DNA from: Eriocheir sinensis
Taxonomy: Eukaryota; Arthropoda; Malacostraca; Decapoda; Varunidae
Assembly: GCF_024679095.1 (NCBI RefSeq)
Contig: NC_066512.1
Location: 7,893,024 to 7,957,023, forward strand
Direction of reading: 5' to 3'
DNA: 64,000 bases
This document shows, in pieces, positions 55,881 through 64,000 of the stretch; position 1 is the stretch's first letter; every line of letters begins with the position of its first letter. The notes below the pieces were generated by a model that saw nothing but the letters and a program-made list of their open reading frames with translations, made no database searches and was not told the origin of the DNA. A program made the translations under genes and the position numbers.

Positions 55881-56252
55881 GATATTTTCATGCTGACTGC
55901 TCTTCTGAACTTGCTAACTGCATGCCTCCTCTCCTCCCGCGGCCCCGCTGCACACGACTTTCTACTCATGCTCATCCCTATACTGTCCAAACCTCTTATG
56001 CAAGAGTCAACCAGCATCTTCACTCCTTCATCCTTCACGCTGGTAAACTCTGGAACAATCTTCCTACATCTGAATTTCCTCCTGCCTACGACTTGAACTC
56101 TTTCAATAGGAGGGGATCAGGACACCTCTCCTCCCGAAATTGACCTCTCGTTTTGGACACTCCTTTGCCCTCTGTTCGGGAGCAGTGGGTAGCGGGCTTT
56201 TTTTATTTTTGTTTTTGTTTTATTTACGCCCTTGAACTGTCTCCTTAGCTGT

Positions 56253-56255
<3 letters not shown>
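55881..56255 (+). pseudogene. LINE-J copy J4, C-terminus and 3' UTR
   Basis: Continues the J4 protein after CR1-2: FHADCSSELANCMPP in one frame and PRPRCTRLSTHAHPYTV, GKLWNNLPTSEFPPAYDLNS and a final GSGHLSSRN in the next. The 3' UTR has CCCTTGAACTGTCTCCTTAG and CTGTAAAA, then (CA)n. Confidence 0.9.

Positions 56256-56301
<46 letters not shown>
56256..56301. repeat. (CA)n microsatellite at the J4 3' end
   Basis: About 46 bases of CA that take the place of the poly(A) tail. Confidence 0.97.
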
Positions 56302-56303
<2 letters not shown>

Positions 56304-56821
56304 CGGAAGGCGCCACAACAGGTGTGTTGCATTAAGTCACCTGCTGAGAATTAATACCACTGGCAAGGATTATGCAAACATGAGGGGGAAGGAAAGAAGC
56401 ACATTGAGGGGAGAGGGAATGGAGGAAGGAAGATGGATGGATGGGTGCATGAAATGAGAAAAAAAATGAAAAAACGGTAAGAAAGAAATTCCAAGGCATG
56501 ATAATAATGTTTACAAGGAGGGACGAGACTACACTGAAATGGCATGAAGACAAATACGTGATATGAAGTGAGATGAAGAAGAATAAAGATGGAAATAACA
56601 AAAAAAAAAAATTTCGGCAAGGATCGATGGCGGCAAGAGCGAGAGTAAAGGCAATCAGAAAAAAGAAACGTTTATGCTGAGAAAAATGGAGCATGATAAA
56701 GAAAATAAGTCTAAAATATCACAAATTTTGATACAATTCGACTGAAACAAGATAGTAAACCAGCAGAATGGTGTAAGACAGTTTTTTTACGGCCTCCTAA
56801 GACACCTGCATATGTTTACAG
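56302..56821. other. No gene seen
   Basis: Purine-rich sequence between two LINE-J copies. No frame or repeat is recognised. Confidence 0.5.
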
Positions 56822-58199
56822 CGTTCAGCATGCTCTCTAAAGACAGATCCTCACTCTTTCCACACCACAATTCATTTACACAACATACACACCTTTCCCC
56901 AAATTTTTTAATTAAAAATGGAGCATATACGCACTGCCTCGGAGTCCCCGCCTGGTGGGGAGGGGGGGGGGACACAAACTCCCCCAGGGAGGACTCCCCT
57001 TCTGGCTGCCGACTTGAGAGATGTCTTGATAACTCCTCGAACCTCTTTCTTATCAATTTCTGCAACATTCGCGGTCTTCGTTCTAATTTTCATTCTGTGG
57101 AACACCATCTCTCCTCCTCTAAACCTCACCTTCTCTTCCTCACCGAAACACAGATGTCTGAGGCTACTGACAGCAACCTCTACTCTGTTTCCTCCTACAA
57201 TATATATCCTAAATTTCAATCCAAAGCTGGATGTTGCGCCTACGTGCGCAACATCACTTGCTCTCGTCCCCACGACCTTGACTCTTCAGAATTTTCCACC
57301 ATCTGGCTAAGACTTCATTGTCATTCAATTACTAAATACATCTGTGGTATTTATCTCTCACCTAACTCTACTAGCTATGTAATATTCTTTGACTACTTGA
57401 ACTCTAAAGTGGAGCACATCTTGACCCACTCTCCCTTCGCTGAAATCTCCATCCTAGGAGATTTCAATGTTCACCACCAGCTTTGGCTTTCATCCTCTTC
57501 CACTGACCAGCCTGTTAAAAAAGTCTACAACTTTGCTCTCCTCAACGATCTAGAGCAGTTGGTTCAGCCCCATACACGTACTCCCGACCGTCTTGGAGAC
57601 AGGCTCAACATACTAGACCTCTTCCTTACCTCTAACCCGTCTACTTACTCTGTCAAACCGTTCTCTCCGTTCGGCTCCTCCGATCACAACCTTATTTCTG
57701 TATCCTGTCCTATCGCTCCTGTACATCCTCTGGACCCCCCGAAGAGGCGATGCTTCTGGCATTTTGTTTCAACCCAGTGGGACGACCTGAGGGTGTACTT
57801 TTCCGATTTCCCATGCAATGATTATTGTTTCCAGGAGCGAGACCCCTCTGTGTGAGCCAAGCGCATCACAGAGGTGATTGTCTCTGGAATGGAGGCACAC
57901 ATTCCACGTACTTTTTCTATTCCTCATGCTAAAATGCCTTGGTTTAATCACGCTTGTTCTCGTGCCATCAAAGCTAGAGAGGCAGCTCACAAAAGGTACC
58001 AGAGCCTTCGCACTCCTGCTAACCATGATCTTTATATTTCTGCCCGGAATCGAGCCAAATCTATTCTTCGACTTACGAAAAGCTTTTTCATCAATAGAAA
58101 ATGTTGAACCCTTGCTTTTTGTAATTCTTCCCGGGACCTCTGGCACCTAGCCAAAAACATCTCCAATTTCACTTCATCGTCTTTCCCTCTTCTCCTTAA
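56822..58199 (+). pseudogene. LINE-J copy J5, 5' UTR and AP endonuclease
   Basis: Starts GTTCAGCATGCTCTCTAAAG as in the J1 5' UTR. The main frame reads [121 protein letters not shown] and [22 protein letters not shown] (57854-57856) ends it, and the linker continues in a shifted frame (MEAHIPRTFSIPHAKMPWFN, AREAAHKRYQSLR). [10 protein letters not shown] and GSSDHNL are complete, so the endonuclease core is intact. It is the best LINE-J endonuclease in the window. A 1-kb TIR element follows. Confidence 0.92.
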
Positions 58200-59202
58200 G
58201 GGGGGGGGGGGGGTTGTAAAATCTCAAATCCCATGTTAAATTCCTTATGTTCTAAGTGTATCTCCTCCCTTATTGATGAGCCGATTTCTTTCATTTATAA
58301 AGCATTTTAATCAGGAAGAATAGGAGATTAAAGGCTATTCTCTTTTGGTTTCATACAATAGTAAAAAATATTTTTTTAAAGTTCGATGAAATAAGACAAA
58401 ACTTTTTGACATATAAATATTCCCCCAAAATTAAAATCAACTTCAAACATCAGTTTCGAAAATAGCCTTTATTCCTTACACATATTTTCATCAGCTGCAG
58501 TAAGAGATATGTGTATACCAAGACGTGCAAAGGAGGAGATATTTTTTAAAGTGTAAAATCCTGGTTTTGAGATATCAAGCGATGAAGTTTAAATATTTTT
58601 TTAATTATACCTATTTCACCTAGGGACTTGAGATCCACAGGATATATACATCAGGATATGAAGAAAAAAGCAGACATGGTTTCCCTTACTTACTTTCATT
58701 GATTGTGTAAACAGGCTGCTTTGTTTACCCAAGGTTACGTCTTTTTTACGGGGTCATAAATCCATATTTCAAAGTAAAAACCAGTGTTCTACTGTGTAAA
58801 ATCAATAAAATATAATAAAAAAAGACATTTGAGGCGGATACATAGGCTATTTTGTTAGATTTATGAAAAAAAATATTATTATGGATGAATTATAAAAACA
58901 AATAGTGAATGCAAAAATTTCCCATTTTTTTTAACCAGTATTGAAAGAGAACCTAAGATTTTCATGACAGACCAAGGAAAAAAAATCGTAGAATTAAAAA
59001 GGGGTGAAAACATGGATTGTACCCAGTAGTGCCGCGCGGAAACTCATTGCAGCACGTTGCATTGCATGTTGCACACCACTGTATTATTTTTTTTATCAGA
59101 TTCATTCATATACCAAAAGAAAGATAAAAACTCACAGAATTTTATAAGCCAAAAATAACAAAAATATATTTTTTTTCCAGGCCGACCATTTACAACCCCC
59201 CC
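58200..59202. mobile_element. Non-autonomous DNA transposon (about 1 kb, G7TTGTAAA ends) in J5
   Basis: The left end is a G run followed by GGTTGTAAAAT. The right end is ATTTACAACC followed by a C run, its inverted copy (about 14-16 bases). Flanking LINE-J bases are CCTTAA on the left and TTCAACCC on the right, suggesting a TTAA target duplication with one change. The inside is AT-rich with no coding frame. TTAA targets and G-rich ends fit piggyBac- or Kolobok-type elements, but no transposase is present to decide. Confidence 0.72.
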
Positions 59203-60522
59203 TTCAACCCTGACGGCAGCACCGCCGTCTCATCTATCTCCAAGGCTGACTCTTCGCTCAAACTTTCTGTAAAAACTCCACTCTGGACGATTCTGGGCAT
59301 ATTCCTCCTACTCATCCCCCCTCTGACTCCTTTATGCCTGTTACTAAGATTCTTAAGAACGATGTTTTCTATGCCCTCTCTGGCCTCAACTCTCAGAAGG
59401 CTTATGGACCTCCTATTGTCCCTAAAGTCCTTGAGTCCTGAGTGCCTCCTATTGTCCTTAAAAACTGTGCCTCCGTGCTGGCACCTTGCCTGGTCAAACT
59501 CTTTCGTCTCTGCCTATCAACATCTACCTTTCCTTCCTGCTGGAAGTACGCCTTCATACAGCCTGTGCCTAAGAAGGGTGACCGCTCCAACCCCTCAAAC
59601 TACCGCCCTATAGCTTTACTTTCCTGTCTATCTAAAGCTTTTGAATCAATCCTTAACCGGAAGATTCAAAAGCACCTTTCCACTTCTGACCTTCTATCTA
59701 ATCGCCAGTATGGGGTCCGCAAAGGGCGTTCTACTGGCGATCTTCTCGCTCTCTTAACTGACTCTCGGTCATCCTCTCTTTGCCGTTTCGGTGAAACTTT
59801 CGTAGTTCCGCTAGACATATCGAAAACTTTCGACAGAGTCTGGCACAAGTCTTTGCTTTCTAAACTGCCCTCTTACGGTTTCTATCCTTCCCTCTGTTCC
59901 CTTATCTCCAGCTTCCTTTCCGGCCGTTCTATCTCTGCTGTGGTAGACAGTCACTGTTCTTCCCTTAAACCTATCAATAGTGGTGTTCCACAGGGCTCTG
60001 TCCTATCACCCACTCTCTTCATGTTATTCATCAGTTATCTTCTTTCCATAACAAACTGTCCTATCTACTCATATGCTGACGACTCCACTCTGCACTATTC
60101 AACTTTTTTCAACAGAAGACCTTCTTAATTAAGAGGAATTACAAGACTCCAGACTGGAGGCTGCAGAACGCTTAACCTCAGACCTTGCGATCATTTCCGA
60201 TTGGGGTAAAAGGAACCTTGTGTACTTCAATGCCTCAAAAACCAAATTTCTCCACGTATCAACACGATACAATCTTCCAAATACCTATCCCCTATTCTTC
60301 GACAACACTCAGCTCTCACCTTCTTCAACACTAAATATCTATGGTCAATCAGCTCAAAATCTCAACTGAAAACTTTACATCTCTCTCACTAAATCAGCTT
60401 CCTAGAGATTGAGCGTTCTGTATCGTCTCCACCAGTTCTTCTCCCCCGCACAGATGCTTTCCATTTATAAGGGCCTTGTCCGTCCTCGTATGGAGTATGC
60501 ATCTCACGTGTCCCCCACACGT
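59203..60522 (+). pseudogene. LINE-J copy J5, reverse transcriptase
   Basis: Frames give [95 protein letters not shown] and YSYADDSTLHYSTFFN before a stop at 60126. The rest is broken (SDLAIISDWGKRNLVYFN, GLVRPRMEYASHV). A 9-codon stutter (CCTCCTATTGTCC repeated, 59407-59460) lies in the linker. The Arg-Lys to Val change in QYGVRK and several stops show decay. At 60506-60522 the sequence turns into a small fold-back, followed by the transposed duplication. Confidence 0.9.
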
Positions 60523-60810
60523 CATATACCAAAAGGAAGATAAAAACTCACAGAATTTTATAAGCCAAAAATAACAAAAATTTTTTTTTTTCCAGGCCGA
60601 CCATTTACAACTCCCCCTTCAACCCTGACGGCAGCACCGCCGTCTCATCTATCTCCAAGGCTAACTCTTCGCTCAAACTTTCTGTAAAAACTCCACTCTG
60701 GACGATTCTGGGCATATTCCTCCTACTCATCCCCCCTCTGACTCCTTTATGCCTGTTACTAAGATTCTTAAGAACGATATTTTCTATGCCCTCTCTGGCC
60801 TCAACTCTCA
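60523..60810 (+). repeat. 288-bp transposed duplication of 59107-59394
   Basis: The right end of the TIR element plus the adjoining LINE-J linker (ACAACTCCCCCTTCAACCC, GGCAGCACCGCCGTCTCATC, GTTTTCTATGCC-like) recurs 1,416 bases downstream in the same orientation with very few differences. It replaces the bases expected between ATCTCACGTGT and CACAGG. Confidence 0.93.
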
Positions 60811-61312
60811 CACAGGTCTTCTTGACAGAGTGGAGTCTATGGCTCTTCGTCTCATCAGCTCTCCTCCTCTAACTGATAGTCTTCTACCTCTTAAATTCCG
60901 CCGCCATGTTGCCTCTCTTTTTATCTTCTATCGATATTTTTACGCTGACTGCTCTGCTGAACTAGCTAACTGCATGCCTCCCCACCTCTCGCGGTCTCGC
61001 TGCACACGACTTTCTACTCATGCTCATCCTTATACTGTCCAAACCCCTTATGCAAGAGTTAACCAGCATCTCCATTCTTTCATCACCTTCACTGGTAAAC
61101 TCTGGAACAGCCTTCCTTCGTTTGTATTTCCTCTGTCTATGACTTGACCTCTTTCAAGAAGAGTGTATCAAGACACCTTTCCACCCGAAATCGACATCTC
61201 TTTTGGCTACTCTTTACTTTTATCTATTATGGGAGCGGCGAGTGGTGGGCTTTTTTATTTTTATTTTTGTTGCTCTTGAGCCGTCTCCTTTGATGTAAAA
61301 AAAAAAAAAAAA
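60811..61312 (+). pseudogene. LINE-J copy J5, C-terminus, 3' UTR and poly(A)
   Basis: LLDRVESMALRLISSPPLTD, LPLKFRRHVASLFIFYRYFY, RSRCTRLSTHAHPYTVQTP and GKLWNSLPSFVFPL, then a shift and a stop. The 3' UTR ends CCGTCTCCTTTGATGTA and about 17 A. Confidence 0.9.
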
Positions 61313-62149
61313 TAAAAAGATAAAAAAATACTTACTCTGTCTATCACTCATCGCTGTTGAGCAATAAAGTGCTAACATTACATTGCTTATTAACATCATA
61401 ACTTTATCAGACAAATGAAGCTTTCTCTTCCAGTCACCTATTTTCTCAACATTTCTTTCTTTACCATTTCCTTCGACTCCATTGTTCGTTGCTTTTTTTT
61501 CTAACATTACCTCTCAATATTACTACTTTCCTTTCTTATTTTATCTTTCTGTCCCTTACCTCCCAAGAGAGGAATACTCTCCTTCATTATCAATCCTTTA
61601 CTTCCGTTTACTCGTCTGTTTCTCTTTCCTTCCTCCCTTTCTTCATTTCTTCTCCTCCCTTCCTTCTTGCACTTGGCGTCTTCGCAATGAACGTGAATTT
61701 TTATGGAATGAGGTCGAGGATAAACGAAAAGTGGAGGGAAAGAAAAGCAATATAGGAGGCGAAAGGAAAATAAAGACGGAAAGGAGGATAAAAGAGAATG
61801 CGAGATGGAGATGCCTGGGGAGGCTAATGGAAGGAAGGACGTAAAGTGGAGGAGGAAGAAAACTGAAGAGCATTGAAGGAGCCGATAAAATGGAAGAAAT
61901 ACTAATATGACCAGAGATAAATTGAGAAAGAAGGAAAGAACGGGAAATCGACTGAGACCTGTAATTTCAATACCATTGTAGAAAAGAAGAAATGAGGAAC
62001 AATGAGTGAAAGAAAATATTGAAATTAAATGATGAGGACAGAAAAGGACATAAAAAATAGACTAATGGAAGAAAGGAACAGGATTTTTTTTAAAGGAATG
62101 GAAGTAATAACTCGAGGTTTTGTTTTCAATTTTTTTCAGCAATGCTTTC

Positions 62150-62152
<3 letters not shown>
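61313..62152. other. No gene seen
   Basis: AT-rich, pyrimidine-rich to 61670, then purine-rich. No supported frame. Confidence 0.55.

Positions 62153-62241
<89 letters not shown>
62153..62241. repeat. (CT)n microsatellite
   Basis: About 89 bases of pure CT. Confidence 0.98.
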
Positions 62242-62245
<4 letters not shown>

Positions 62246-62930
62246 TAGGATACGCCTGGAGAGTGAAGTTGAAGGAAAGGGAAAGAAGAAGAAAAAGAGA
62301 ATAAGAAAAAGAAAAAGAAAAACAAGAAGCAGAAGAAGACGATAGAGACAGGAGAAAAGAAGAAGAGTAAAGGAGGACATGAAGCGTGTAAGGAGGAGGA
62401 ATGCAGGATAAATCGTGCGTGAGGTAGCAGGAGGCAGAGTGCAGCTTTGTATTGGCCTGCACGGCACACAGGGACGGTGGAGGGGGTGGCGTAAAAGAGT
62501 GAAGAGGTGAGGGTGTTGAAATTGAGGGTACGAGGCCAGAAAGAAAAATGAGTCGACCAGGAATACAAGGGAACAAAAGGCGGTAAACAAATAAAAATAA
62601 GGCAAAAATTCAGCACATCCATCATCACAACCACTTTTCCTCTCCCTCGCTCTTTGCCTCCAACTCCACTATTACCTCGCCCATCACCTCCACCTTCAGC
62701 TTCGCTTCTGCCTTATGTAAAAAAAAAAATTAAAAAAACGTAGAGAAATGAAAGAAAAGTGCGAAAAAGGAGGCTGCCTGAGGCGTCTGCTCCACCAAAC
62801 ATTTCCAGCAGTCAATCCACACAAAAAAATAGTCTAGCAAGAGCGTTTAATGTCCTCCAAAGCAACTCAAACACCCAATGCTGATTTTTTTGCATCTTTT
62901 TTGGAATGTGTGAAACACACACAAAAAAAC

Positions 62931-62931
<1 letters not shown>
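62242..62931. other. No gene seen
   Basis: Purine-rich (GAA-rich) to about 62400, then mixed sequence. The long antisense frames are low-complexity shadows. Confidence 0.55.

Positions 62932-62976
<45 letters not shown>
62932..62976. repeat. (CA)n microsatellite
   Basis: About 44 bases of CA. Confidence 0.97.
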
Positions 62977-62978
<2 letters not shown>

Positions 62979-63364
62979 ACATGGTTTCCTTCAGTGGTTA
63001 TGTCAATAGCTAAACAACATATTTGAAAAGGATCGCCACTGGCGGCATCTTATTAGCTAATTTTGAAGGATATATGTTCGAAAAATACTTAGCTTAGAAA
63101 TCCTTCTATATTGTTTTCTTTCTTAAAATCTTGTAAAAAGCACTTTCCTGTTCTAATTAGCAGAATATATATTAACTTTTAGGTGGAATTATATAAGGGA
63201 GAAATGTGAAATTCTGATTATGATTCCTTTGTGTAAATTGCATACATTGTGTTTACATTTCCTTTTTCCTTTTAGAAGAGCAGAGACTAACAGACCGCTC
63301 AATTTCGAGTGGCTGAGGACGCCTTTGCCTCAGCCTTTTTTTGGTGGGCCTTTTTGTTTCCTTT
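62977..63364. other. No gene seen
   Basis: AT-rich sequence without recognised features. Confidence 0.5.
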
Positions 63365-63570
63365 GGCTGCTGGCTGGCAGGCTGCCTGCCTGGAAGACTT
63401 AATATCTGGCTAGCTGGCTGACTAACAAGCTGCCTGGATGGTTTGCTACATAGCTGCTTCACTAAACTGGCTACCTGGATGGCTGGGTTTCTGTTAGTCT
63501 GTCTTTCTGTCTGTGACTATATCTGTCTCTCTTTTCGTCTGTTTGTCTGTGTGTGGCTGGCTGGCTGGTA
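63365..63570. repeat. Cryptic GGCT/CTGG- and TCTG-rich repeat
   Basis: GGCTGGC, CTGCCTGG, CTGGCTAGCTGGCTGAC and TCTGTCTGTC phrases recur at irregular spacing over about 200 bases, ending in GGCTGGCTGGCTGG. Confidence 0.75.
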
Positions 63571-64000
63571 GTGATGTGCACCGGTATACGGTATACCGGA
63601 ATACCGGTATTTTAGTTTTTGTATTACCGGTATCAGAAGCACTTCGGTATACCGGTAACGGTATTTTTATCACATCGGTATACCACTATACCGGTATTTT
63701 TTCATCGGTATTTCATTCGGTATTTTTTTTGTACAGAATTGAATGTACGAACCCCATGAATATAACAACTATTCAAATACGTAAATACAAAGACATTGAC
63801 TTGTGACTTCACTACAATAACACTACTGGCTACTGGCCGTCAAAACGTGGGCCACGTAGCACCTCATACCTAGGATTCCCGCGCTCTTAATTTTGAAACA
63901 GCATCAGTGAACGTGACATGACTAACCCATAAATCTAAACATAACCCGCGAATGGCCGACCCACGAATAGTGGGGAAGGTGGGTTTTTTTTCTTCTTTGT
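63571..64000 (+). mobile_element. Terminus of a hAT-like element rich in CCGGTATACCGG, cut by the window end
   Basis: TAGTGATGTGCACCGGTATA is followed by at least ten CCGGTA/TACCGG/TCGGTAT motifs over about 150 bases, many of them palindromic. A TAGTGATG-like end followed by subterminal repeats resembles hAT-type transposons. The opposite end and any transposase would lie to the right of the window. A satellite-like origin is the alternative. Confidence 0.5.

Overview
The window is animal nuclear DNA made almost entirely of repeats. I find no convincing host gene. The density of (CT)n, (GT)n and (GGA)n microsatellites, tRNA-derived SINEs, CR1-, I- and RTE-type LINEs, a Gypsy element with a SCAN-like Gag, and hAT and MULE DNA transposons points to an arthropod. 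A decapod crustacean, perhaps a crab, is my best inference, but no single-copy gene proves it.

Left part (1-7112): a possible LTR and a CR1 tail, then three long (CT)n tracts. Between these tracts sit two 5'-truncated LINE fragments in opposite orientation (an RNase H end at 1621-2455 and a reverse transcriptase at 2890-3998). Two tRNA-derived SINE families appear here: SINE-B (5101-5352) and SINE-A (6311-6694).

7113-17645 is one CR1-type LINE on the minus strand (CR1-1; zinc-finger plus esterase ORF1, endonuclease-RT ORF2). A Gypsy LTR element (7887-13581) splits ORF2 inside the RT gene, and a SINE-A copy (16309-16696) splits ORF1 at the esterase GDS motif. A 25-bp minisatellite follows at 18549-18899.

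19397-27290 is a SINE-B copy split by LINE-J copy J1 (minus strand). J1 itself carries SINE-A copies, a fragment of LINE-I, internal tandem duplications and a 3.2-kb LTR element without pol (23291-26457).

27420-36358 is a LINE-I copy (minus strand, endonuclease-RT-RNase H). It is interrupted by SINE-A (28722-29082), a hAT transposon (29458-32021, inserted at the RT YVDD catalytic box) and LINE-J copy J2 (32157-34640).

36362-50900 holds SINE fragments, a decayed CR1, a MULE transposase remnant (39790-40340), an RTE-like LINE (40567-43526) interrupted by J3, more CR1 and RTE remnants, and several AT-rich stretches in which I see nothing.

50901-56301 is LINE-J copy J4 split by CR1-2 (52113-55880). 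CR1-2 is the best-preserved coding element in the window: its ORF2 is open for about 960 codons except for one nonsense codon. 56822-61312 is LINE-J copy J5, carrying a 1-kb TIR element and a transposed 288-bp duplication. The window ends in a CCGGTATACC-rich terminus that looks like the start of another hAT-type element.

The layers give a relative order of insertion: host elements (CR1-1, LINE-I, SINE-B, RTE-like) are older than LINE-J, SINE-A, Gypsy, hAT and CR1-2. LINE-J and SINE-A share a GTA-poly(A) 3' end, so LINE-J is a candidate driver of SINE-A. No operon-like or pathway-level cooperation between genes can be claimed.
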